This document shows positions 6,678 through 14,501 of a stretch of 17,628 nucleotides of DNA, piece by piece. The position numbers and the translations under genes are program-made. The stretch comes from Methanosarcinales archaeon (lineage in GTDB: Archaea > Halobacteriota > Syntropharchaeia > Alkanophagales > Methanospirareceae), in NCBI GenBank assembly GCA_025464275.1, contig JAODGR010000009.1, forward strand, positions 1 through 17,628. The letters run 5' to 3'. The notes beneath the pieces were generated by a model. That model made no database searches. It saw only the letters and a list, made by a program, of their open reading frames with translations, and was not told the origin of the DNA. How positions within the stretch are numbered: position 1 is the stretch's first letter; each line of letters opens with the position of its first letter.

Positions 6678-7409
6678 ATGAGAGCAAGAGTAGGAGTAGG
6701 AGCAGGAGCAGGAGGAGATGAGGAGAGGGTGATGGCATACATGACTTCCAGGTTATTCCCCTGGAACTTCATCGTGGAAGAAGTGGATGAGGACTCTTTA
6801 AGACATTTCGTCCCTTATGCAATCCAGATATGCGAGGATAAGGGTATAAAGAAGGGTTCGATAGAGCGGGAGAGGGTGAAGGAGGTGATAGAGAAGGAGT
6901 TGAAAGGCATACTGGATGATTACCTCCATCATGGCGAGATGATGAGAATCCATACGCGATTCTACGACCGGTATCCTTTCGCATTCGCTCAGGCACTGAT
7001 ACATACCATCCTCTACCGATTGGGGCTGAATGTGGAAGATGTGGTGAATATAAACGCACTGGGTGAGTTACTGGGGCTGGATATCAAGGAGATGAAGAGA
7101 CGGGAACGTTACATTCATGATTTGATCTCCAGGAGCGAGGAGAAGGCATTGAGAATATTCAGCAAATCCATGTTGAACAGGAAGGTGATATCAGAGGAGG
7201 GCGATTACATAGGCAGTGTGAGTGATATCACATTTGATAGCAGGACAGGCATCCTTGAGAGTATGATACTGGTACCGCAGAGAGGCTCAGAGCGGATAAA
7301 AGTGCCGATGGACGAGATGAAGCTGAAGATATACAGCAGGAATATCGTGTTGAGATATACAAAGCCAAAGTCATCAAAGCCAGATACAAATAAGAAGAAG
7401 GAGCAATGA
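6678..7409 (+). CDS. PRC-barrel domain protein with unknown helical N-terminal domain
   Basis: The C-terminal part (about 163-227 of 243) reads as a PRC barrel: a strand-rich unit with LNRKVISEEGDYIGSVSDI, then FDSRTGILESMILVP and RIKVPMDEMKLKIYSRNIVL. Known: PRC barrels occur in RimM and photosynthetic reaction-centre H subunits and, in archaea, in small proteins tied to RNA or division functions. The N-terminal 140 residues are helical and unrecognised, with landmarks FPWNFIVEEVDEDSLRHF and DRYPFAFAQALIHTILYRLGL. The first 18 residues are a VGVGAGAGG tract, and ATG 6732 is an equally good start with GAGGAGAGGG before it. The tail is lysine-rich. The TGA overlaps the MutS-family start as ATGA, so the two products are likely translationally coupled and may work together. 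Confidence 0.75.
   Translation: MRARVGVGAGAGGDEERVMAYMTSRLFPWNFIVEEVDEDSLRHFVPYAIQICEDKGIKKGSIERERVKEVIEKELKGILDDYLHHGEMMRIHTRFYDRYPFAFAQALIHTILYRLGLNVEDVVNINALGELLGLDIKEMKRRERYIHDLISRSEEKALRIFSKSMLNRKVISEEGDYIGSVSDITFDSRTGILESMILVPQRGSERIKVPMDEMKLKIYSRNIVLRYTKPKSSKPDTNKKKEQ
6684..6716 (+). repeat. GGAGYA-type hexanucleotide tract at the start of the PRC-barrel gene
   Basis: AGAGTAGGAGTAGGAGCAGG-type units encode alternating Val/Ala-Gly near the N-terminus. The tract is also rich in Shine-Dalgarno-like GGAG, so it may affect which ATG is used. Confidence 0.65.
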
Positions 7410-9559
7410 CCTCTTCCTCTTCATCTCTCTCTTCATCTCCCTCTTCCTCTTCATCTTCATCTTTATCACATTCCGTACCTCCGTTCCTGGAGCGCTATTT
7501 TAAGGACTGCCTCTCCCTCCCTGACCTCTATTCCCTGGCTTCACTCCTCAGGATAGGTGAAAGGGAAGCGGAGAGGGTGGTGCTAAAGCATAGAGAATCG
7601 GTATCAGGCTGTAAGCTCAGGGAGCTCCTCTGCACAAAGGAGGCACGTGAATTGAGAGTAGAGATTCTGGAGATGCTATCGCGCTATGCGGTAACCCGCG
7701 TTGGCAGAGAGAAGATTCGCACACTCACACCCACCTCTGACCGTGAGGAGCTGCAGAGGCGGTTCTATGATGTGCGAGCAGGTATGGAACTGCTCCAGTT
7801 ACTGGGTGACGAGAACATCAGGAGAGTACGAGCGAGGCTATCGAAAGTGGAGCTCGAGCGGGTGGTGATATCGAGAGCAAGAGCTCCCATCATCGCTGTT
7901 CAGGATAGAGAGACAGAGCAGCTGGTAAGGAACTACTATGGCGATTTCATAACGGTAGAATTTGTAGATTCAGCGGATACGGCGAGGGAGTTATTGAGCA
8001 GGGGCGATTGCATCTTGCTGGTGGGTGAGCAAGGGCGAGAGCAGGAGCACGAATATGATGAACCGGGTATCATACCGAGAGGGGTTGATGAGCTATCAGA
8101 ACCCTGCAAGATATATCCGGAGTTCGTGGTGAGGCGCTACATAGCGAGACAGGGTGTGATAGAAGCGCTGATAGAGATTCTTGAGCAGTTTGAGGCTATT
8201 AGAAACTCGAAACTATTCAGTGATGCGAACATCACTGTTACCGCTACTACTGGCACTGGTACTGCTACTGGTACTGCTACTGCTGCAATTGCCGATTTAA
8301 AAGCTGCTGCATCACTTATCAGGGAAGCAAAGGCTGAGCTTGAGGGCGGGACTGAAGTGGCTGGGAGCTTCGACGAGCTGCTGGTGCGATATGAGGAGGA
8401 GATAAACAGTGAAGCCATGCGGATAATGAGAAGAGGAGGCGGAGGGGATGAATTCCGGGCTTATCTGGAGAATGTTCTCTCCCAGATGGCAGATGAGCTG
8501 ATGCTCAGGGGTGATGATAGAGCCACCCTGTGGGAGAGTGCACTGGAGGGTATTGAGGCAGGTGCAGGTGCAGATGCAGGTGCAGGAATGCCATTTGAAT
8601 TCGCGAGGGAGAAGATAGCGAGCCTGCGTACGAGATATAACAGGGATAGAGCAGAGCGATGTTATTACAGGCTGGTAGAACTGGCGAGCCAGCTGGAGCG
8701 GTATGAAGAACTCGTGGGTAGAGCCACAGAGAAACTCTTCTATCTCGATTTCCTGCTCGCAGTGGCTCTGTTCTCACGCGATTTCGAGTTGAATATACCC
8801 GTGCTTATAGATGGAGATAGGAGGGGGCTGGGGGTGGAGATGGGGAAGAATATATTCCTGAAGGAGGAGGAGCTGAAGGGAGGAGCGAGAGTAATTCCTG
8901 TATCCTACTCGATAGGAGAGGTGAAACTGGGCATCTTCGGTGCCACGCATCACCCGGTAGCCATTCTGACAGGGGCGAATAGCGGCGGTAAGACCTGTCT
9001 GCTTAATACACTTGCATCCTCTGTTATACTCACCGAACTGGGTCTGCCGGTACCTGCGGAGAGGGCGGAGATACCACTGCTACCCCTATACCTGTACAGG
9101 AGGAAGATGATAAAGAAGACCGGGTCCTTTGAATATTCATTGAGGGCGTTGAGCAGGATATTCATGCGGGAGGGAGGGAAAGTGGTATTGATAGACGAGC
9201 TGGAAGCACTGACCGAACCAGGAGCAATGGGGCGGATAATGGCTTCTATCCTGAATAACCTGCCTGAAGATACTCTCGCGGTAGTGATAACACACCTGAT
9301 TCATGAGATACTGCCACACATAAGCATGGAGAAGATTCGTGTGGATGGGATAGAACCAGAGGGATTGGATGATTCAGGGGAGATCATCGTGGATCGGCAG
9401 CCGATCTTCAACCATATTGGGTCAAGTATGCCGGAACTGGTGATAAAGAAGCTCCTGGGACGAGTAAGGCGGGCGGAATTGAGGGCTGTCTATGAGGAGA
9501 TCATAAGGGTACTGGAAGAGGAGCGTGCGAAAGTGAGTTCAGAGATGATAAGGAAATAG
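7406..9559 (+). CDS. MutS-family ATPase (archaeal MutS2/MutS5-like group)
   Basis: The 717-residue product carries the MutS ATPase at its C-terminus: Walker A GANSGGKT (523-530), an SFEYSLRALSRIF segment in the place of the family's STF motif, Walker B VVLIDELE (593-600) and AVVITHLIHE afterwards. The middle part (about 360-470) is helical, consistent with core and clamp helices. I see no N-terminal mismatch-recognition domain and no C-terminal Smr nuclease domain. This fits the archaeal MutS2/MutS5-type group, thought to act on branched or recombining DNA rather than in classical mismatch repair. Residues 20-60 could form a helix-hairpin-helix-like unit (LPDLYSLASLLRIGEREAERVV). Three low-complexity inserts occur: an N-terminal Ser tract, a Thr/Gly/Ala tract at 278-294 and an Ala-Gly tract at 385-394. 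The start is set by the ATGA overlap with the PRC gene. Confidence 0.88.
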   Translation: MTSSSSSLSSSPSSSSSSSLSHSVPPFLERYFKDCLSLPDLYSLASLLRIGEREAERVVLKHRESVSGCKLRELLCTKEARELRVEILEMLSRYAVTRVGREKIRTLTPTSDREELQRRFYDVRAGMELLQLLGDENIRRVRARLSKVELERVVISRARAPIIAVQDRETEQLVRNYYGDFITVEFVDSADTARELLSRGDCILLVGEQGREQEHEYDEPGIIPRGVDELSEPCKIYPEFVVRRYIARQGVIEALIEILEQFEAIRNSKLFSDANITVTATTGTGTATGTATAAIADLKAAASLIREAKAELEGGTEVAGSFDELLVRYEEEINSEAMRIMRRGGGGDEFRAYLENVLSQMADELMLRGDDRATLWESALEGIEAGAGADAGAGMPFEFAREKIASLRTRYNRDRAERCYYRLVELASQLERYEELVGRATEKLFYLDFLLAVALFSRDFELNIPVLIDGDRRGLGVEMGKNIFLKEEELKGGARVIPVSYSIGEVKLGIFGATHHPVAILTGANSGGKTCLLNTLASSVILTELGLPVPAERAEIPLLPLYLYRRKMIKKTGSFEYSLRALSRIFMREGGKVVLIDELEALTEPGAMGRIMASILNNLPEDTLAVVITHLIHEILPHISMEKIRVDGIEPEGLDDSGEIIVDRQPIFNHIGSSMPELVIKKLLGRVRRAELRAVYEEIIRVLEEERAKVSSEMIRK
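7409..7466 (+). repeat. TCTTCN hexanucleotide tract coding the N-terminal Ser run of the MutS-family protein
   Basis: TCTTCA/TCTTCC units encode about 17 serines in the first 22 residues. Because the start codon overlaps the preceding stop and the next Met is far inside, this tract is almost certainly translated. Confidence 0.8.
8237..8286 (+). repeat. Internal GGTACT/GCTACT hexanucleotide tract in the MutS-family gene
   Basis: Two-codon units GGTACT and GCTACT encode an alternating Thr with Gly or Ala at residues 278-294. It sits between two helical segments and is likely a disordered loop. Confidence 0.8.
8558..8587 (+). repeat. Internal GCAGGT hexanucleotide tract in the MutS-family gene
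   Basis: Five GCAGGT-type units, one changed to GCAGAT, encode alternating Ala-Gly at residues 385-394 inside the helical lever region. Confidence 0.8.
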
Positions 9560-9601
9560 GATAGGATAAAATAGGATAAGATGGGAATAGAACCGTAAGC
9601 C

Positions 9602-10642
9602 ATGAAGGGAGCGAATACGGATACGAATACGAATGCGGGATACTTCCCCTATCTCCGCATCTGGAAGATGAACGAGATACTGGGTAAGGTACCCCTGCAG
9701 TATGTATCGGAGGTGAATGACTTCTCGACCCGGGATATTGCAGCTGTTATTGGTGAGAGTACCACCACGGTTAATAATCTGATATCAACACTGAAGTCGC
9801 TCGATTTTGTCACCGGGCAGAGGCGATTCTGGTTCACGCGCCCGGGCGCGGACTATACAGTGCTAATAAGGACAGAAGAAGCTGCGGCGAAGGAGATACT
9901 GAAGGAGCAGATGGAGAGGAAGGAGTATTTTGGTGTGGTGAAGGCGAGGCTGATTCAGAAGGGTGAACTGACGATATTTGAGATTGGTGAAGAGATTATG
10001 AGGCGATACGGTAAGAACTGGACAAACCCGCTGACCTTAAAGACATACGGCGCTGCTATTGCCAGTATACTCGATTTCACCGGCTTCGGGTATTACAGAG
10101 GTGGGATTTTGAGACTGGAAGAGGATAAGGAGGAGATGAACCTCCCGGTTCCTTATCTCAGTGTGGAGAAGATGGTGAAGATACTGAATGCTCTATTCCC
10201 CGCGGGTTGTGAAATACATACGCTTGCAGATGAACTGGGTACGAAGGACAGGAGGCTGAGTCAGGAGCTTGCATGCTGCTGCGCACTGGGTCTCGTCAGG
10301 CATTCCCGGAGGGGTTTTTACGAGTTGACCGAGGGAGGTAGAGAGATAGCACGTAGCAGTGGGAGCGATGGAGTGATGAGGGAGAAGTTCACCGAGCATC
10401 TGCTCAGTTCAGGGTATAAGAGGCTGATAGATAAGCTACAGGGAGCGAATGAGATAACGATGACGATGTTAGGAGACCTCCTGGAGGAGGAATACCACAA
10501 GGACTGGTCGGAGATAACGAAGAGGACGTATGGGAAGAAGTTCTTGAACTGGCTCAGATATTCGGGTATAGTGATGAAGGGAGAGCATGAGCGGGTGTAC
10601 AGGTATAGACGTAACGTGCATTCCAGGCTTAACCAGACCTGA
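9602..10642 (+). CDS. Tandem-duplicated winged-helix (putative DNA-binding) protein
   Basis: I do not recognise a named family. The 346 residues divide into two similar halves. Each half has a winged-helix-like unit: about 22-85, ending GQRRFWFTRPGADY, and about 186-250, ending HSRRGFYELTEGGREIA. Each is followed by a second helical module: about 108-162 with YGKNWTNPLTLKTYGAAIASILDFTGF, and about 268-324 with YHKDWSEITKRTYGKKFLNWLRYSGI. Helix-turn-helix character is clear at FSTRDIAAVIGESTTTVNNLISTLKSL. The expected role is sequence-specific DNA or RNA binding. The N-terminus carries a TDTNTN tract. It begins 42 bases after the MutS-family stop on the same strand, so it may be the third gene of that operon. 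Its end overlaps the convergent helicase gene by 14 bases. Confidence 0.78.
   Translation: MKGANTDTNTNAGYFPYLRIWKMNEILGKVPLQYVSEVNDFSTRDIAAVIGESTTTVNNLISTLKSLDFVTGQRRFWFTRPGADYTVLIRTEEAAAKEILKEQMERKEYFGVVKARLIQKGELTIFEIGEEIMRRYGKNWTNPLTLKTYGAAIASILDFTGFGYYRGGILRLEEDKEEMNLPVPYLSVEKMVKILNALFPAGCEIHTLADELGTKDRRLSQELACCCALGLVRHSRRGFYELTEGGREIARSSGSDGVMREKFTEHLLSSGYKRLIDKLQGANEITMTMLGDLLEEEYHKDWSEITKRTYGKKFLNWLRYSGIVMKGEHERVYRYRRNVHSRLNQT
9614..9637 (+). repeat. AATACG-type hexanucleotide tract at the start of the winged-helix gene
   Basis: Four units (AATACG, GATACG, AATACG, AATGCG) encode NTDTNTNA at residues 5-12. Confidence 0.7.
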
Positions 10643-12683
10643 GGTGTGAGGGTGCCGAGTTGAAGAATTGCCTGCATAAATCCGCCACTTTTTCTTTATC
10701 CGTGAATATCATATCAAAGTCAGGGGGCAGGCATCGCTTATACGGGAACTGAGCAAACCTGTAATCCATCAGGATGATGATACAGCGGTCATGTTCACTC
10801 CTTATCCCCCTGCCCGCAGCCTGCAGCACTTTTGTAATCGCGGGATAGAGGTAGCCGTAGAGTCGACCCGTGTTCGTACCGTATTTGCCTGCATAATAGC
10901 CCTGTATCATCTTCACCTCCAGTGTAGGCGGGCTCAATGGCAGTCCAACCACGATGATGGTCTTCAGTATATTGGATTCATAATCCATACCCTCGGAGAA
11001 GGAGCCACCCTGGACAGCGAACAGGATACCGGCATCATCATTCCTCAACTGCTCGTACAGCCTGTTACGGTCCGCCTTACCCATCTCGCGCCTCTCCACC
11101 CTCACTCTCATTCGTATCCGGGGAGGTAAATAAGCCAGAATGCTCTTTAGAAGCGCATAAGAGGGGAAGAAGACAGCCATGCATCCCCTCACATTCTCCG
11201 CTACCTCCCCTATCTCCTCCCCTATTCGCATGTACATCGCCTCATTTCTCTCTGTATACCTGGTTGTGAGCCCTCTGGTGACGACAATCAGGCGATTCTC
11301 ACGCGGGAATGGTGATCTGTACTTTCGCAACTTCACTCCTCGAGTCTCAATCCTCGAAATGCCCAGTACATCGGCATACATCTCCACGGGGTACAATGTG
11401 CCACTCATTATTATGGATGCATGCGCCTTCCTGAATACCGGCTCGCTCAGTACAGAGGGGTCGAGGAGTTTTACAGAGAGTGTGGGATTGTCCACGGCTC
11501 GGAGAGATAGAATTCGGAGGCACTTATCCTCTGTGCGCCACGCATCGAGGAAATCGGCAATGGAGATGAGATTCCGCTGCAATGTCTCACGTTCCTTCGT
11601 CCCCGGAGTGCTGCGGAGCAAGCCTATGCCGTCAGCTTCAATCCCAGCCCCTGCCCCAGCCCCAGCTCCAGCCAAGGTATCGGCTATACTCCTGATTCTA
11701 TCTGAGAACTCTTCATAGCTCATCACTTCTATTCGCTGCCTCAATATCTTCTCCAGCTCGCCCATCAGGAAATCTCTATCCACCATCATCTCCTCTCTCC
11801 TGGATTCCACTGCACTCATCACCAGTTTACTGAGGGTCATCTCCAGCTGTGAGAGATTGTGATACATCTCCCTGTCTATGCTTCTGATACCTCTGGCTGC
11901 TTCCGAGATGGTCTTCAGGCGCAGTTCGCTGCTGAGATTCCGTCTTATGCGGTCGGGCAGATTATGAGCCTCATCAACGATGAGGATGAGCTCGTCAAGG
12001 CTTCTCCCTATCTTCTCCAGCACCTTCTCCGCGATATCCCGAGAGAAGAGGTAATTATAGTCGCAGACGATGGCATCAGCGTCTTTACCCACCTCCAGTG
12101 CGGTCTTATAAGGGCATATCTGCCGCTCCCTGCACCATTCACACAGCTCCTCCACATGCATTATCTCGCTTCTTATCCGGAGCATCGCATCGGCATCGTG
12201 GTTCATATAATACCAGCATCTCCTGCTCCGCTGCTCATTCCGGCAGAACTCATTGAATAGGGAATAGAACTCACGGTAGAGTGATACCGCCCTCGGACAC
12301 ATGGATTGCTTGGAGGTGATATCAACCACGGTGAGGTCCAGCCCCCCGTGCTCCTTTATCAACCTGAGGGTATCAATGGCTATTTTATGCTGGCTACGCT
12401 TGGGTGTGAGGAAGAAGACCGTCTTTTCATTCTCGATGGCATACTGGATAGCAGGAGCGAGTGCAGCCACCGTTTTACCTATCCCGGTAGGTGCGTGAGC
12501 GAGGAGTATTTCACCCGCTACCAGAGCGTGCTCCACGTCCGCCATGAATTCCCTCTGCCCTTCACGCACGGAGTGGAAGGGGAAGAATGAACTCACTTTC
12601 GCATTCATGTGCTCTTCTCTTGCTCTTACTCCCACTCTCACTCTTTGCTTAGTACCAGCCCCACCAGCTGCCTGCCTGTTCAC
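10629..12683 (-). CDS. XPD/Rad3-family Fe-S DNA helicase
   Basis: This is a superfamily 2, 5'-to-3' DNA helicase of the XPD/Rad3/DinG group, acting in DNA repair. Seen: REGQREFMADV, Walker A APTGIGKT (64-71), the Fe-S domain with probable ligands C129, C147, C156 and C190 (SMCPR, FCRNE, RCWYY, ICPYK), the DEAH box IVDEAHNLPDRI (DEAH 237-240), and late motifs GSFSEGMDY and QAAGRGIRSEHDRC. A low-complexity Ala-Gly tract interrupts the arch region (GAGAGAGAG). The frame opens at GTG 12683, giving 684 residues. The first 25 residues are low complexity and the family normally starts near MNAKVSSFFPFHSVREGQ, so ATG 12608 is a strong alternative. A divergent TATA-like region lies upstream, shared with mmp5. 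All helicase motifs look intact. Confidence 0.93.
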   Translation of the reverse strand: MNRQAAGGAGTKQRVRVGVRAREEHMNAKVSSFFPFHSVREGQREFMADVEHALVAGEILLAHAPTGIGKTVAALAPAIQYAIENEKTVFFLTPKRSQHKIAIDTLRLIKEHGGLDLTVVDITSKQSMCPRAVSLYREFYSLFNEFCRNEQRSRRCWYYMNHDADAMLRIRSEIMHVEELCEWCRERQICPYKTALEVGKDADAIVCDYNYLFSRDIAEKVLEKIGRSLDELILIVDEAHNLPDRIRRNLSSELRLKTISEAARGIRSIDREMYHNLSQLEMTLSKLVMSAVESRREEMMVDRDFLMGELEKILRQRIEVMSYEEFSDRIRSIADTLAGAGAGAGAGIEADGIGLLRSTPGTKERETLQRNLISIADFLDAWRTEDKCLRILSLRAVDNPTLSVKLLDPSVLSEPVFRKAHASIIMSGTLYPVEMYADVLGISRIETRGVKLRKYRSPFPRENRLIVVTRGLTTRYTERNEAMYMRIGEEIGEVAENVRGCMAVFFPSYALLKSILAYLPPRIRMRVRVERREMGKADRNRLYEQLRNDDAGILFAVQGGSFSEGMDYESNILKTIIVVGLPLSPPTLEVKMIQGYYAGKYGTNTGRLYGYLYPAITKVLQAAGRGIRSEHDRCIIILMDYRFAQFPYKRCLPPDFDMIFTDKEKVADLCRQFFNSAPSHLRSG
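11643..11675 (-). repeat. GCTGGG-type hexanucleotide tract inside the XPD-like gene
   Basis: Coding-strand units GCTGGA/GCTGGG/GCAGGG encode an alternating Ala-Gly run between the Fe-S and later helicase motifs, a place where the family tolerates loop insertions. Confidence 0.75.
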
Positions 12684-12724
12684 GTTACTTAAAGGTGTTA
12701 TGTAGATGGGGAAGAAAGTGTAAG

Positions 12725-12738
12725 TTATTATTATAAAT
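12725..12738. promoter_or_regulatory. Overlapping divergent TATA-like boxes between XPD-like gene and mmp5
   Basis: The plus strand has TTATAAAT at 12731-12738 (transcription start expected near 12760, leader about 30 bases to mmp5). The minus strand has TTATAATAA at 12725-12733 (start expected near 12702, about 19 bases before GTG 12683). The two genes probably compete for or share this region. Confidence 0.5.
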
Positions 12739-12771
12739 CAGGGTAAGTAAATCTTTAGAGAAGGAGAAAAG

Positions 12772-12786
12772 ATAGGAGATAGGAGA
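12772..12786 (+). promoter_or_regulatory. Doubled ribosome binding site of mmp5
   Basis: ATAGGAGATAGGAGAT carries GGAGAT twice, 7 bases apart, with the second copy 5 bases before ATG 12791. The duplication belongs to a short GATAGGA repeat run. Confidence 0.6.
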
Positions 12787-12790
12787 TAAG

Positions 12791-13237
12791 ATGAAAGTAT
12801 TGGTATATCCGCCGAATAGTTTGATACTGGCAGACCTGGTGGAGAGGAGCGGGCACGAGCCGGTGGTACTGATGCGGGAGATAGGCAAGCATGTGCGTGA
12901 TGCTGAGATTGATGCACCGCCACTGAATGTAACGGAGGAGGACCTGAAGCGGGCACTGCGGTATGTCTCGGTGGAGGAGCCAGCGGGTGTGAAGGGGCGA
13001 ATAGGACTCCTGGCACCCCTACTGGAGCAAGCCGAGGCTTCGATAATCCTCTCTGATGCACCGCCCACATATGGCTGTATGGGTTGCGCCGTTTCTGACG
13101 AATTCTTCAAGTTCCTCATACGGAAGCGGAAGATACCAACCCTGGAAGTGAAGTTCGAGGGAGGGGAGCGAATGGACGAGATGGTGGAGAAGATAATGGA
13201 GTTTTTAAATGGGCTACCGAGAGGAGGAGGCGAGTAG
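12791..13237 (+). CDS. mmp5: Methanogenesis marker protein 5
   Basis: The 148-residue product matches the methanogenesis marker 5 family as I know it: it starts MKVLVYPPNSLILADLVERSGHEP, has DAPPLNVTEEDLKRALRYVSVEEPAGVKGR in the middle, and SDAPPTYGCMGCAVSDE with C96-x2-C99. Known: the family occurs in archaea that have methyl-coenzyme M reductase and is not biochemically defined. The CxxC pair may bind a metal or cluster (inference). It is followed 49 bases later by mmp15 on the same strand, so the two probably form one transcript. Its ATG has a duplicated GGAGAT binding site. The C-terminal GLPRGGGE is low complexity. Confidence 0.88.
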   Translation: MKVLVYPPNSLILADLVERSGHEPVVLMREIGKHVRDAEIDAPPLNVTEEDLKRALRYVSVEEPAGVKGRIGLLAPLLEQAEASIILSDAPPTYGCMGCAVSDEFFKFLIRKRKIPTLEVKFEGGERMDEMVEKIMEFLNGLPRGGGE

Positions 13238-13286
13238 AGTAGGGGGAGGAGTAGAGGGAGAAGTAGCGTGGAGGGTGAGTAGAATT

Positions 13287-14501
13287 ATGAAGACACGTGT
13301 GGCACAGATATCCTGTGGCACGGAATACAGTGGGATTCAATGGCTACTGAATGAGATAGCGGACCAGGTGGGTATAGAGCTGGTATACCCGGAGATGGAG
13401 CTATCAGAGGTGGAGGATGCGTGTAAAGTGATGGGATTGAGGGCGGAGAGTCCGAGTTTGAACATGATGATGGCGAGGGCGATCTCCATGCTGAGAGACC
13501 CGACGATAAAAGGTGCACTCCTCCTCACCTGCTTCAGATGCTCGGAGGGCACGATAGTGAAGGACGTAATCAGGCGATTCTTACATGAACGAACGGATAT
13601 ACCGGTGATAGCGTATTCAAATGTGGAGAAGCCGAAGGAGATAGAGATATACTCGCGACTGGAGGCATTGAAGACGCTGATAACGAGGAAGGCACTGCTG
13701 ATGCGAGAGAGGCAGGAGGGGATAACGATGGGCATAGATTCAGGCTCTTCCACCACGAAGGTGGTGGTGATGAAGGAGAATGAGATAGAAGGTAAGGCAT
13801 GGATACCGACGACAGACCCTATCAAGAGTGCAGATGAGGCGATAGAGATTGCATTAAAGGATGCAGCACTGAATGAGGGTGATATAGAAGCTATTGGTGT
13901 TACCGGGCACGGGCGCGAGCTGGTAGGGGGGCATGTGAAGGCAGACCTGAATTTAGAGGAGGTGAGTGTGGTAGCCAAGGGTGCGGCACTGCTCACGGGT
14001 CGGCATAAGGGGGAGGCATCGGTGATTGATATCGGAGGTATGAACAACAAGTTAATCCTCATGCGTGATGGAATAGCGAACAGTTTCAGCCTGGGTGGTA
14101 TATGTGGAGGTTCATCAGGCAGGTTCCTCGAGGTGGCATCACATCGGCTGGATGTGGACATCTCGGACCTCGGGCAGCTCGCATTGAGATCGAAGGAGAG
14201 GTATGAACTCCAGAGCTACTGTATGGTATTCGGTATCCAGAGCCTCGTGGTGGCTCTCGCATCGGGTATAAAGAAGGAGGACGTAGCGGCAGCTGCATGC
14301 CGGTCAGTGGCGGAGCAGGTATATGAAACACAGATACAGGAGATGGAGATGAGACCACCCGTCATCTTCGTCGGAGGTGTATCGCTGGTGGAGGGTGTGC
14401 AGCGTGAATTTGAGCGACTGCTCGGTACCGAGGTGATAGTGCCGGAGAACTCGCAGTATGCAGGTGCCATAGGTATCGCTACACTCGTCTCTGGGATTTA
14501 G
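13287..14501 (+). CDS. mmp15: Methanogenesis marker protein 15 (BadF/HgdC-type ATPase)
   Basis: Marker 15 is a relative of the ATP-driven activators of 2-hydroxyacyl-CoA dehydratases and benzoyl-CoA reductase. From ATG 13287 the protein has 404 residues. It starts MKTRVAQISCGTEYSGIQ as family members do, and GGAGGGTGAG lies 8 bases upstream. The open frame continues to ATG 13209 but those codons are low complexity and overlap mmp5. Seen: CFRC at 82-85, phosphate-1 loop DSGSSTTK (151-158), phosphate-2 loop VIDIGGMNNK (about 246-255), C273 in GGICGGSSGRF and C312 in SYCMVFGIQ, which match the cysteines holding the dimer-bridging [4Fe-4S] cluster in HgdC. The adenosine loop FVGGVSLVEG follows. 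It probably reduces a low-potential partner at ATP cost, perhaps in MCR maturation; that role is inferred. It overlaps nnr tail to tail by 23 bases. Confidence 0.93.
   Translation: MKTRVAQISCGTEYSGIQWLLNEIADQVGIELVYPEMELSEVEDACKVMGLRAESPSLNMMMARAISMLRDPTIKGALLLTCFRCSEGTIVKDVIRRFLHERTDIPVIAYSNVEKPKEIEIYSRLEALKTLITRKALLMRERQEGITMGIDSGSSTTKVVVMKENEIEGKAWIPTTDPIKSADEAIEIALKDAALNEGDIEAIGVTGHGRELVGGHVKADLNLEEVSVVAKGAALLTGRHKGEASVIDIGGMNNKLILMRDGIANSFSLGGICGGSSGRFLEVASHRLDVDISDLGQLALRSKERYELQSYCMVFGIQSLVVALASGIKKEDVAAAACRSVAEQVYETQIQEMEMRPPVIFVGGVSLVEGVQREFERLLGTEVIVPENSQYAGAIGIATLVSGI

Noticed and set aside
4698..12790. Possible CRISPR or mobile-element terminal repeats in the GGATA-type runs
   Set aside because: Units are 5-7 bases without spacers, and no cas gene, transposase or target duplication is present.
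13209..13286. Longer mmp15 start at ATG 13209
   Set aside because: The extra 26 residues are low complexity, overlap mmp5, and lack family similarity; ATG 13287 has a strong ribosome binding site and the normal N-terminus.
13337..14161. 274-codon minus-strand frame antisense to mmp15
   Set aside because: Ser/Pro/Ile-rich shadow of a well-conserved ATPase; the reading depends on purine-rich codons of the real gene.
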